Both the position numbers and the translations under genes were made by a program. Of a stretch of 5,067 bases of DNA, positions 1 to 5,067 are shown in pieces. Source of the DNA: Bacteroidales bacterium 45-6 (GTDB taxonomy: Bacteria; Bacteroidota; Bacteroidia; Bacteroidales; Dysgonomonadaceae); contig MKRS01000732.1 in NCBI GenBank assembly GCA_001897035.1, positions 1-5,067 on the forward strand, given 5' to 3'. Numbering within the stretch: the stretch's first letter is position 1; each line of letters starts with the position of its first letter. The notes beneath the pieces were generated by a model, which had not been told where the DNA came from, did not search any database, and saw only the letters and a list, made by a program, of their open reading frames with translations.

Positions 1-393
1 ACAATGCCTCGCCCATAATTGGCTCGGCAGTGAACCTGTCTTCGATGAATGTCACCAAAACTACCGACTATGTGGGCAACAAGGTCTTTGAAAACGGCAC
101 GCTGGACCGGATTTTCGTCGATGGCGGCTACATCAAGGGCGGGGTCTATTACTTCTACGAGACAGACCACTTGGGCGACAACCGCACGGTGATAAACCAG
201 TCGGGGACGGTCGTTGAGCGCAACGACTATTATCCTTTCGGAATGCAGATGGCGCACAACCAGCTGTTGAACCAAGCCTCCGGCAGCGACAACAAGCGCA
301 AGTTTGGCAATAAGGAGCTGGACGTGATGCACGGGTTGAACCTGTACGACTTTTCCGCACGCAGTCATGACCCGACGCTGGGGAGGTTTACGA
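1..393 (+). repeat. Rhs core repeat, copy R1 (left-truncated)
   Basis: Aligns without gaps to copy R2 (1753-2145, offset 1752). Similarity stops abruptly just after the LGRFTT codons, where the sequence changes from GC-rich to AT-rich. A 60-base sample of the core at 241-300 has 35 G/C by hand count, against 16 at 541-600 in the tip. The copy begins before the window. Confidence 0.9.
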
Positions 394-1121
394 CAATTGA
401 TAGGTTTGCTGAAAAATACCCTTCCTATTCCCCATACCATTATGCCCTTAACGATCCAATATTGAATATTGACATAAATGGAGATAGTGCTTGGACTATA
501 ACAAATCAATGGAACAAAGAGTATATACAAGGTTATCAAAATTATATATCATCTCAAGTTCAGCAATATATTAAGGATGGTAAAGAATTTACATGTGAAG
601 ATTTAGCTTTATCATTATTAATTGATTATTCAAGTCAAAATGGATTACCTGTTACTATTGTTAATGGTTCAGGCACTTTTGATGCAAGGTCAGATGATTA
701 TACTGATATGGCAACATTTAAAAATGATATCCTTACTACTACTGGAGCGAGAGATTTACAAAACACCAATAATACATCAGGGATTGGTGTAAATAATGCC
801 ACATCTGGTGATATAATTCTGAATCGTAATGAAAATAATGTTGCACATCACACTCAGGTTATTCTGAGTCCCCGGAATTCTATAGGCGTTATGGGAATTG
901 CACAAGGTAATTCGGGTGCTATGAATATTGTACCTGGTGCAAGTAGTGTATTTGGTGCGGGAAACCCTAATTCAATGTTTTATACAGGGCAGCATATTGA
1001 GCAAGCAATTTATATGCCAGCTGGTAATTTTTATAAGAATTATACAACAGGTAATATGATTACTAATTATAGTCAAGTCAAGAATATTGACATTAGACGT
1101 TGGAATTTTAAAAGGTTTTAA
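3..1121 (+). CDS. Rhs-family protein, C-terminal part, with papain-like (NlpC/P60/CHAP-like) toxin tip; 5' partial
   Basis: The frame is open to the left edge: codons from position 3 read NASPIIGSAV and match the core of cassette 2, so the GTG at 30 is internal, not a start. Counting from that GTG, residues 1-150 are RHS repeat-associated core (YYFYETDHLGDNR at 40-52, DPTLGRF at 114-120, SPYHYALNDP at 134-143). The pre-toxin boundary is NIDINGDSAW near 146-155, not the DPDG of cassettes 2 and 3. The tip (about 152-363) has a Cys at the head of a helix-like stretch (TCEDLALSLL, Cys189). A GDIIL turn (260-264) and AHHTQVIL (272-279) follow. Cys, then GD, then His before beta-like residues is the order of permuted papain-fold peptidases and amidases, so Cys189 and His274 are the candidate catalytic pair. 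Known relatives cut peptides, peptidoglycan cross-links or amides; the target here is unknown. A membrane protein gene follows after 2 bases. Rhs identity is secure; the papain-like call is moderate and rests on motif order only. Confidence 0.82.
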   Translation, partial: NASPIIGSAVNLSSMNVTKTTDYVGNKVFENGTLDRIFVDGGYIKGGVYYFYETDHLGDNRTVINQSGTVVERNDYYPFGMQMAHNQLLNQASGSDNKRKFGNKELDVMHGLNLYDFSARSHDPTLGRFTTIDRFAEKYPSYSPYHYALNDPILNIDINGDSAWTITNQWNKEYIQGYQNYISSQVQQYIKDGKEFTCEDLALSLLIDYSSQNGLPVTIVNGSGTFDARSDDYTDMATFKNDILTTTGARDLQNTNNTSGIGVNNATSGDIILNRNENNVAHHTQVILSPRNSIGVMGIAQGNSGAMNIVPGASSVFGAGNPNSMFYTGQHIEQAIYMPAGNFYKNYTTGNMITNYSQVKNIDIRRWNFKRF

Positions 1122-1123
1122 AT

Positions 1124-1513
1124 ATGAATAAAATGACAAAGTATATAAATAATAAGTCGTTTCAACGAATATTCTATTTGATAATGTTCCTATTGGTAAA
1201 TATCATTTCACTTAAAAATTTTGATTCTTTGAAGGCTAATAGTTCTATTGGTATTCCGTATCTTTATTTTTGGATAATTCCATCAATTATTTTGTTATAT
1301 CAAGTTGTGTTTAATAATTTGTTAGGTTGGTTATTATTTTATTTTTTTTATTTTTTTTATCTTGTTTGGCTTCTATATTCTATTATATCTGGAATTATTC
1401 AAGACTATGATAACTTTCGTATTGAATCATACTTTATGTTTTTTGTAATTATAACATTTTATGTGGCGTTTGGATACTTTGTTTATCTAATAAAACCAAT
1501 GAAAAGACAATAA
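1124..1513 (+). CDS. Small four-helix membrane protein, candidate immunity protein for cassette 1
   Basis: A 129-residue protein rich in Phe, Leu, Ile and Tyr with four likely membrane helices at about 16-31, 44-63, 66-92 and 103-123, and a Lys/Arg-rich end (KPMKRQ). There is no cleavable signal peptide or recognisable enzymatic motif. It starts 2 bases after the toxin stop, so it is almost certainly co-transcribed with it; an in-frame ATG at 1133 is an alternative start. Position right after a polymorphic toxin tip, small size and AT-rich composition matching the tip make it the immunity candidate. Membrane immunity proteins are usual where the toxin acts at or outside the inner membrane. 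That would agree with the peptidoglycan- or periplasm-directed enzyme suggested by the papain-like tip, but this link is inference. I do not recognise a named immunity family. Confidence 0.75.
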   Translation: MNKMTKYINNKSFQRIFYLIMFLLVNIISLKNFDSLKANSSIGIPYLYFWIIPSIILLYQVVFNNLLGWLLFYFFYFFYLVWLLYSIISGIIQDYDNFRIESYFMFFVIITFYVAFGYFVYLIKPMKRQ

Positions 1514-1517
1514 AACC

Positions 1518-1531
1518 CGTTCGGCGTAGCT
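1518..1531 (+). repeat. Junction motif copy 1 (cgttcggcgtagct)
   Basis: Fourteen bases matching 4674-4687 at 13 positions. Both copies lie in the short gap before a restarting Rhs core, 86 and 67 bases ahead of the shared GAACAAGGG. The 9-mer cttccagct at 1530-1538 also recurs inverted (agctggaag) at 4684-4692. Confidence 0.5.
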
Positions 1532-1534
1532 TCC

Positions 1535-1549
1535 AGCTGCGTCGCAGCT
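1535..1549. repeat. Short perfect palindrome in the cassette 1/2 junction
   Basis: AGCTGCG and CGCAGCT flank a single T. In RNA this would fold as a 5-base-pair stem with a 5-base loop. No T-run follows on either strand, so it does not look like an intrinsic terminator. It may be a recombination or insertion scar. Confidence 0.45.
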
Positions 1550-1577
1550 AAAATCAATGCTCTGGCCTTGAGGTTTA

Positions 1578-2145
1578 GCCAACGGGGCGATGACAAAAGA
1601 TTTGAACAAGGGCATATCGAATATCTCGTACAATTTGCTAAATTTGCCACAGCAGGTGGACATCCTCAGCCCCTTGGCGGAGGCACGGAATGCGTACAGC
1701 TATTCGGCGGACGGCGTGAAGCTGCGGGTGGTGAAGAAGTACAACTCGACTTACAACGCCTCGCCCATTATCGGCTCAGCGGTAAATGTCTCCTTGATGG
1801 ATGTGACGAAAACCACCGACTACGTGGGTAGCAAGATCTTTGAAAACAATGTGCTGGATCGGATATTCGTCGATGGCGGATATATCAAGGGTGGAGTCTA
1901 TTATTTCTACGAGACCGACCATTTGGGTGACAACCGCACGGTGATCAACCAGTCGGGTACGGTCGTCGAGCGCAACGACTATTATCCTTTTGGGATGCAG
2001 ATGGCACACAACCAGCTCACCAACTCGGCCTCGGGCAGCGACAACAAGCGCAAGTTCGGCAATAAGGAGCTGGACGTGATGGGCGGGCTGAATTTGTATG
2101 ACTCGCAGGCGAGGATGCAGGATCCAACTCTGGGGAGGTTTACTA
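1578..2145 (+). repeat. Rhs core repeat, copy R2 (longest in window)
   Basis: Codons from 1578 read ANGAMTKDLNKG, close to the YDANGN-MTKDLNKG wording common in Bacteroidota Rhs proteins, so the copy begins inside a known core motif and not at a natural gene start. Bases 1604-1930 align without gaps to R4 (offset 3137), 1753-2145 to R1, and the part from the YYFYETDHLGD codons to about 2114 to R3. Differences between copies are mainly at third codon positions. Confidence 0.88.
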
Positions 2146-2774
2146 CGGTAGATCCAATGAGTGAGAAGTACTATGATATAAGTCCGTATGCGTATTGTGG
2201 AGGGAATCCACTCAGCAGGGTGGATCCTGATGGGCGTCAATTTGGAATTTCTCCGTTTCTTTTGGGGAGTAATAATCCTTTTTTGCCACTTGGTAGAGTG
2301 GCAATGTTAAGTTCTTCTGATAAGATAATTAATACTGCACGATTAAATAGTGGTAGAAGGGTTGAAACTGAACAGTTGCAAAAATTGGGATTAGAGAAAA
2401 ATACAGAATCGATAACCCGGATTGATCCAAAAACGAATAAAGAAGGTACAACAATTCCTGACGCTTTAAAAAATGGGCAAACTTATGAAGTTAAAAATGT
2501 TCAAAAACAAAGTCTTACAAAGCAACTAAGATTACAAGAAAAAATATCGAATGAAAACGGCAAAAATCCAATTTTACATATAAATAAAGATGCCACATTA
2601 TCCAAACCTTTAAAGAATAGCTCTTTTGAAATATCAACTTATAGTTCTGCACCTGTAGCTGCTCAAGATAATACAAAAGTAATGAAACCTGTTGTTCGAG
2701 ATATGAACAAGCCAGGGACTGAACCAGTGAAGAGTGATTGGCAGCCAATATGGAAAATACAAAACAAAATATAA
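1590..2774 (+). CDS. Headless Rhs core with PD-(D/E)XK nuclease-like toxin tip
   Basis: A 394-residue frame from the ATG at 1590; a TGA at 1569 closes the frame upstream. Residues 1-215 are RHS core ending in NPLSRVDPDG. The tip (about 250-350) carries RRVETEQLQKLGL (Glu259), TTIPDAL (Pro290-Asp291), YEVKN (Glu300, Lys302) and a Gln-rich helix with Gln312. This E...PD...ExK...Q order is the restriction-endonuclease fold and resembles the REase-fold toxins of Rhs/CDI systems, which cut DNA or sometimes RNA in the target cytoplasm. Residues 352-394 are a Pro/Lys-rich tail. The product lacks a signal peptide, the Rhs shell and any delivery domain. It therefore cannot be a complete secreted effector; it is either an orphan tip or, if translated from 1590, a cytoplasmic toxin needing its neighbour. 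The start is uncertain because it lies inside a conserved core motif and has no clear ribosome site. The nuclease call is fairly strong by motif. Confidence 0.82.
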   Translation: MTKDLNKGISNISYNLLNLPQQVDILSPLAEARNAYSYSADGVKLRVVKKYNSTYNASPIIGSAVNVSLMDVTKTTDYVGSKIFENNVLDRIFVDGGYIKGGVYYFYETDHLGDNRTVINQSGTVVERNDYYPFGMQMAHNQLTNSASGSDNKRKFGNKELDVMGGLNLYDSQARMQDPTLGRFTTVDPMSEKYYDISPYAYCGGNPLSRVDPDGRQFGISPFLLGSNNPFLPLGRVAMLSSSDKIINTARLNSGRRVETEQLQKLGLEKNTESITRIDPKTNKEGTTIPDALKNGQTYEVKNVQKQSLTKQLRLQEKISNENGKNPILHINKDATLSKPLKNSSFEISTYSSAPVAAQDNTKVMKPVVRDMNKPGTEPVKSDWQPIWKIQNKI

Positions 2775-2781
2775 TAGCCTG

Positions 2782-3150
2782 ATGGAAATTAGCAGTAAAG
2801 AGAAGTTTATAATTGAAGAATCATACCCCTATTTGGAGGCTTTCCTTTTGGAGGACGACAGTTTTTATCCTTTTGCGATGATTCTTACTAATAAAATGAT
2901 TGCAAGACCAATAGATCCCGATATTCAAGAAGAATTTCCATCCTCGGAATATTTGATTGATTTGCTTGAGTATCAAATTAGGCAACGGCTTTATGAGGAA
3001 CAATATATTTTAGGAGTGATTTGCATCGACCTTTTGTTCGATAGTAATCAAAATGGTGTGGAATTCAGGCTAATTAGTTCTTCATCTGAGAAAAAATTAT
3101 ATTTGAAGTATACTATAGAAGATAACAAGGTGCAATGGATGAAGCCATAG
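2782..3150 (+). CDS. Acidic small protein, candidate immunity to the cassette 2 nuclease
   Basis: A 122-residue soluble protein starting 7 bases after the toxin stop at ATG 2782 (MEISSKEKF). The frame extends upstream to an ATG at 2734, but that start would overlap the toxin by 41 bases. It is strongly acidic: by hand count 23 Asp/Glu against 12 Lys/Arg. Acidic stretches such as LEAFLLEDD and DIQEEFPSSEY stand out. There are no membrane segments, signal peptide or catalytic motif. A small acidic partner immediately downstream is what is expected of a cytoplasmic nuclease inhibitor, which often mimics nucleic acid or blocks the active site. It is AT-rich like the tip, which suggests the pair moved together. 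I do not recognise the family; the immunity role is inferred from position and charge. Confidence 0.72.
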   Translation: MEISSKEKFIIEESYPYLEAFLLEDDSFYPFAMILTNKMIARPIDPDIQEEFPSSEYLIDLLEYQIRQRLYEEQYILGVICIDLLFDSNQNGVEFRLISSSSEKKLYLKYTIEDNKVQWMKP

Positions 3151-3173
3151 GCTTTGTCTACTTCTCATAGAAC

Positions 3174-3395
3174 GGCATCTATTACTTCTATGAAACCGAC
3201 CACTTGGGCGATAACCGCACCGTGATAAACCAGTCGGGCACGGTGGTTGAGCGCAACGATTACTATCCGTATGGCATGCAGATGGCTCACAACCAGCTCA
3301 CCAACTCAGCCTCGGGCAGCGACAACAAGCGCAAGTTCTCCGGCAAGGAGCTGGACGTGATGGGCGGGCTGAACTTGTACGATTTTGAGGCAAGG
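3174..3395 (+). repeat. Rhs core repeat, copy R3 (shortest)
   Basis: Begins only 20 bases after the preceding stop, at the GIYYFYETDHLGD codons, and aligns without gaps to R1 (offset 3033) until about 3395. It lacks the first 180 or so core codons seen in R2. Beyond 3395, amino-acid similarity to R2 continues at lower level, without gaps, to the RVDPDG codons ending near 3519. Confidence 0.88.
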
Positions 3396-4034
3396 CCGTA
3401 CGACTTGAATTATATAAATTTCTGGACACCTGATTCCAAGACCGAAAAGAAACCATGGATTTCGCCGTATGTGTATTGCAGCGACAACCCCGTGAATCGG
3501 GTGGATCCGGACGGGCAACAAGATTTTGCAATTCCTGGAATTGGGATTCCAGCCGTTCCCTACTGGCCTGCTGATTCTAAAACGGGGCAGGCGATGGTAG
3601 ATCTTGTTAAGAAAGTAGGAAATTTCATCAAAACAGCTGTTGCAGCGGGTATTGCCCAGCAAGCAGTAACCCTAGAGAGGGCTACTACTGGGAAGAATAA
3701 GCAAAATGTATCACAAGCAAACGAGAAAAAAGAAGCTACAGAAAAAACTGCTAAAGATGGGAAAACTGGAGCAAGAACCGAGCCAAAAGACTTAGAAGAG
3801 CAATTGACTTTAGAGGAGGCACAAGGGGGTGCTGGTGAATCTTTTATGAAAGGTAAGCTAAAAGACAAGAAGTACGATGAAAAAACTGGAACTCATGACA
3901 AAATGAGACATAATCATGATCATGGAGATGGCACTTCTACTGAAGTTCATTACGATAAGAATCGTGCAACTGGAGAAGGTTCAAATTATAAAATTAAAGA
4001 TGATACTAATAAAAATAGTAGAGGAAATAAATAA
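3204..4034 (+). CDS. Orphan Rhs core fragment with unrecognised His-rich toxin tip
   Basis: Recognisable coding begins at 3174 (GIYYFYETD), just after an in-frame TAG at 3168-3170. There is no ATG before the GMQM codons inside the core, so the TTG at 3204 is only the first nominal start and the toxin is probably silent here. Counting from it, residues 1-104 are RHS core ending in NPVNRVDPDG. Residues 129-158 form an Ala/Val/Lys amphipathic stretch, 160-198 a Lys/Glu-rich linker, and about 198-276 a compact tip. The tip has LEEQLTLEEAQGGAGESFM, then MRHNHDHGDGTSTEVHY (His236, 238, 240, 249) and a TGEGSNYKIKDD end. A Gly-rich helix, a His cluster and a short basic end would suit a small nuclease or metal-dependent enzyme, but I cannot name the family. 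The gene is followed after 5 bases by a candidate immunity gene. Confidence 0.72.
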   Translation: MGDNRTVINQSGTVVERNDYYPYGMQMAHNQLTNSASGSDNKRKFSGKELDVMGGLNLYDFEARPYDLNYINFWTPDSKTEKKPWISPYVYCSDNPVNRVDPDGQQDFAIPGIGIPAVPYWPADSKTGQAMVDLVKKVGNFIKTAVAAGIAQQAVTLERATTGKNKQNVSQANEKKEATEKTAKDGKTGARTEPKDLEEQLTLEEAQGGAGESFMKGKLKDKKYDEKTGTHDKMRHNHDHGDGTSTEVHYDKNRATGEGSNYKIKDDTNKNSRGNK

Positions 4035-4039
4035 AAAAA
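4026..4039 (+). promoter_or_regulatory. A-rich translation leader before the cassette 3 immunity gene
   Basis: Every base except two Ts is A immediately before ATG 4040, and there is no GGAGG. Bacteroidota genes commonly rely on A-rich leaders instead of Shine-Dalgarno pairing, so this supports the 4040 start and suggests the immunity gene can be well translated even if the tip upstream is not. Confidence 0.35.
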
Positions 4040-4645
4040 ATGAAAGTTGTTTTTTCAGAAGATAATATAATATTTAAAGAGTCTAGTTTGAACTCGGATA
4101 CAATAAAGCCGTTGCATCTAACGAACAATAAAGAATACACCGTTTTAGGAATTGACTTTCTTGATTCTAGTAAAATTAATTATATGTTGGTTGATGATTG
4201 TGACACATACTATCCAATGTTTTATTCTATAGATTTTTTTAAAATTACAGATAAAAGAATTTCAAAATATTGGTATAATAAAGATTTATTATCCAATGGC
4301 ACAAAAAAGGGGCTTGTTAGTTTTAAAGAGGCTGTTACTGATGAATATTTTTTTGAGCATCTTATCGATGGAGACCATCAAACAATTGATCTTTTTAAAA
4401 ATTATAAGATACTTCTTGATTTTGAATTTCCAAACGAGACTTTTCTTGTTGCTGAAATAATTGAAAAAAATTGGCTTATATGTCCTCATTGTAGTGAAAT
4501 ATGGGAAAATAAAGGAACGCAAGGTGTAATACAATGTCCTAATGGTCATTTCTGCAATAACCCTTTATATGTTAGATGCGAAGAGATCAATATTTGCCAA
4601 AGAATAAATAAGAACAATATGTTAGATCTATCTATAGATTTATGA
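4040..4645 (+). CDS. Candidate immunity protein with C-terminal zinc-ribbon-like cluster, cassette 3
   Basis: A 201-residue soluble protein starting 5 bases after the tip's stop. The N-terminal part (about 25-80) reads LTNNKEYTVLGIDF ... DFFKITDKRISKYW. That pattern of short strands, with a conserved-looking RISxYW end, recalls small beta-barrel domains seen in immunity-like proteins; this is an impression, not a family match. The C-terminal part has a CPHC pair (Cys148, Cys151), then CPNGHFC (Cys166, His170, Cys172), Cys180 and Cys186. That layout is consistent with one zinc ribbon or knuckle. There are no membrane helices or signal peptide, so it likely acts in the cytoplasm, which would place the toxin's target there too. 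At 201 residues it is larger than the other two candidate immunity proteins. It ends with TGA at 4643-4645, only about 95 bases before the next Rhs core copy. The immunity role is inferred from position. Confidence 0.72.
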   Translation: MKVVFSEDNIIFKESSLNSDTIKPLHLTNNKEYTVLGIDFLDSSKINYMLVDDCDTYYPMFYSIDFFKITDKRISKYWYNKDLLSNGTKKGLVSFKEAVTDEYFFEHLIDGDHQTIDLFKNYKILLDFEFPNETFLVAEIIEKNWLICPHCSEIWENKGTQGVIQCPNGHFCNNPLYVRCEEINICQRINKNNMLDLSIDL

Positions 4646-4673
4646 CTCAGATGAGCGTAGGCTATTGGGGAAG

Positions 4674-4687
4674 CGTTCGGCATAGCT
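4674..4687 (+). repeat. Junction motif copy 2 (cgttcggcatagct)
   Basis: Matches 1518-1531 at 13 of 14 bases and sits in the equivalent gap before a core copy. After the shared part the two junctions differ, and a 9-mer is inverted between them. Confidence 0.5.
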
Positions 4688-4710
4688 GGAAGTGGCTGTT
4701 GCCCCTCGCT

Positions 4711-4734
4711 GCCGCACGAATCCTTTCGTGTGGC
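4711..4734. repeat. Hairpin in the cassette 3/4 junction
   Basis: GCCGCACGAA and TTCGTGTGGC pair over 10 positions with one G-T wobble around a TCCT loop. No T-run follows on the + strand, and none is seen next to it on the - strand, so it is not a typical terminator. It ends 6 bases before the core homology resumes. Confidence 0.5.
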
Positions 4735-5067
4735 TGGCAAGAACAAGGGGATATCGAATATCTCGTACAATTTGCTAAATTTGCCACAGCAGGTGGATAT
4801 CCTCAGCCCCTTGGCCGAGGCGCGAAATGCGTACAGCTATTCTGCGAACGGCGTGAAGCTGCGGGTGGTGAAGAAGTACAACTCGACTTACAACGCCTCG
4901 CCCGTGATAGGCTCGGCAGTGAACACCTCGGCGATGGATGTCACCCAGACCACCGACTACGTAGATGACAAGCTCTTTGAAAACAATGTGTTGGATCGGA
5001 TATTCGTGGATGGTGGCTACATCAAGGGCGGGGTCTATTATTTCTACGAGACCGACCATTTGGGCGA
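4730..5067 (+). CDS. Rhs core of a fourth cassette, 3' partial
   Basis: The codons from 4742 read NKGISNISYNLLNLPQQ and continue through VDGGYIKGG and YYFYETDHLG to the right edge, matching the cassette 2 core with no frame break. The toxin tip and any immunity gene lie beyond the window. The frame is open back to 4661 but has no ATG; the GTG at 4730 (VAGKNKG) is only a nominal start. The MTKDL codons of cassette 2 are missing: the sequence reads AGKNKG where cassette 2 has KDLNKG. Either this is another silent displaced tip, or its expression depends on a route I cannot see. The RHS core itself is certain; the start is not. Confidence 0.7.
   Translation, partial: MAGKNKGISNISYNLLNLPQQVDILSPLAEARNAYSYSANGVKLRVVKKYNSTYNASPVIGSAVNTSAMDVTQTTDYVDDKLFENNVLDRIFVDGGYIKGGVYYFYETDHLG
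4741..5067 (+). repeat. Rhs core repeat, copy R4 (right-truncated)
   Basis: Aligns without gaps to R2 bases 1604-1930 (offset 3137) and runs to the last base of the window. Its left boundary, GAACAAGGG, is within a few codons of where R2 begins, unlike R3, which starts about 180 codons further into the core relative to R2 numbering. Confidence 0.88.

Larger units (their letters stand above)
1514..1577 (+). other. Junction between cassettes 1 and 2
   Basis: A 64-base GC-rich spacer between the immunity stop and the first bases resembling Rhs core. It holds a 14-base motif (1518-1531) also found ahead of cassette 4 and a short palindrome (1535-1549). A TGA at 1569-1571 closes the Rhs reading frame just upstream of the core. 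No promoter or terminator is convincing here. Confidence 0.6.
4646..4740 (+). other. Junction between cassettes 3 and 4
   Basis: A 95-base GC-rich spacer containing the second copy of the 14-base junction motif (4674-4687) and a 10-base-pair hairpin (4711-4734). The Rhs frame is open from 4661 but contains no ATG and reads as non-Rhs sequence until the codons AAC AAG at 4742. Confidence 0.6.

Noticed and set aside
1087..1113. TTGACA followed by TTAAAA before the membrane protein gene, like a sigma-70 promoter
   Set aside because: The spacing is too short (15 bases), the second box is poor, and this layout is not typical of Bacteroidota promoters.
1639..1646. TAAATTTG matching the Bacteroidota -7 promoter pattern TAnnTTTG
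   Set aside because: It encodes conserved Leu-Asn-Leu codons of the core and has no TTTG at suitable upstream spacing.
1568..1831. An 87-codon + strand frame beginning with TTG, whose reading resembles one at 4642-4968
   Set aside because: Both are the same out-of-frame reading of the Rhs core, one base off the true frame. They resemble each other only because the underlying core is repeated.
1776..2240. Long open frames on the - strand across the cores (also 133-360, 3298-3662, 4775-5059)
   Set aside because: They mirror the GC-rich Rhs core, recur in each copy because the core is repeated, and encode Arg/His-rich sequence with no family features.
3142..3154. AAGCC/GGCTT hairpin over the stop codon of the cassette 2 immunity gene as a terminator
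   Set aside because: Only a 5-base-pair stem with a 3-base loop and no T-run; too weak to call.
4642..4968. ATG overlapping the immunity stop codon (ATGA), suggesting a translationally coupled gene
   Set aside because: The frame is out of register with the Rhs core that is clearly coding in the next frame, and the product has no recognisable features. A frameshift into the core is possible in principle but nothing slippery is evident.
1..5067. CRISPR array, or assembly-artefact duplication, as an explanation of the repeats
   Set aside because: Repeats are long, protein-coding and diverged at synonymous sites, with different genes between them. This excludes CRISPR and makes a simple assembly duplication unlikely.

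Overview
This window is a tandem array of Rhs-type polymorphic toxin cassettes, all on the + strand. Each cassette has the same three parts. A GC-rich stretch encodes the end of an RHS repeat-associated core (signatures YYFYETDHLGDNRTV, YYPFGMQMAHNQ, KELDVMxGLNLYD, NPxxRVDPDG). An unrelated AT-rich toxin tip (CT) follows in frame, and then a small AT-rich gene in the position of an immunity gene. The RHS core style (TKDLNKGISNISYNLLNLP, YETDHLGDNR) is typical of Bacteroidota, most likely a gut-type Bacteroidales. A-rich gene leaders and the lack of clear Shine-Dalgarno sites fit that. The genus cannot be read from this window.

Layout: Cassette 1 (to 1513) is a partial Rhs protein that enters from beyond the left edge. 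Its tip looks like a papain-like Cys/His enzyme, and it is followed by a four-helix membrane protein as candidate immunity. Cassette 2 (1578-3150) has a headless Rhs core and a PD-(D/E)XK nuclease-like tip with a clear PD...EVK signature, then an acidic 122-residue candidate immunity protein. Cassette 3 (3174-4645) has a still shorter core fragment with no convincing start codon, an unrecognised His-rich tip, and a 201-residue candidate immunity protein with a C-terminal zinc-ribbon-like Cys/His cluster. Cassette 4 (about 4741 to the right edge) restarts the same core at nearly the same point as cassette 2 and runs off the window.

The most economical reading is one Rhs gene, probably starting upstream, followed by displaced 'orphan' tip/immunity cassettes. 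The repeated core provides homology by which a downstream tip could replace the current one. Cassettes 3 and 4 lack plausible starts of their own, whereas their immunity genes have good ATG starts. This fits silent toxins stored with potentially active immunity. The core copies differ mainly at synonymous codons, so they are old and have been kept as coding sequence rather than being recent duplicates or decayed remnants.

The gaps between cassettes are short (64, 20 and about 95 bases). Two of them share a 14-base motif and contain hairpins. I found no RNA genes, CRISPR array, transposase or convincing terminator. Functional assignments rest on motifs read by eye and no database search was possible.
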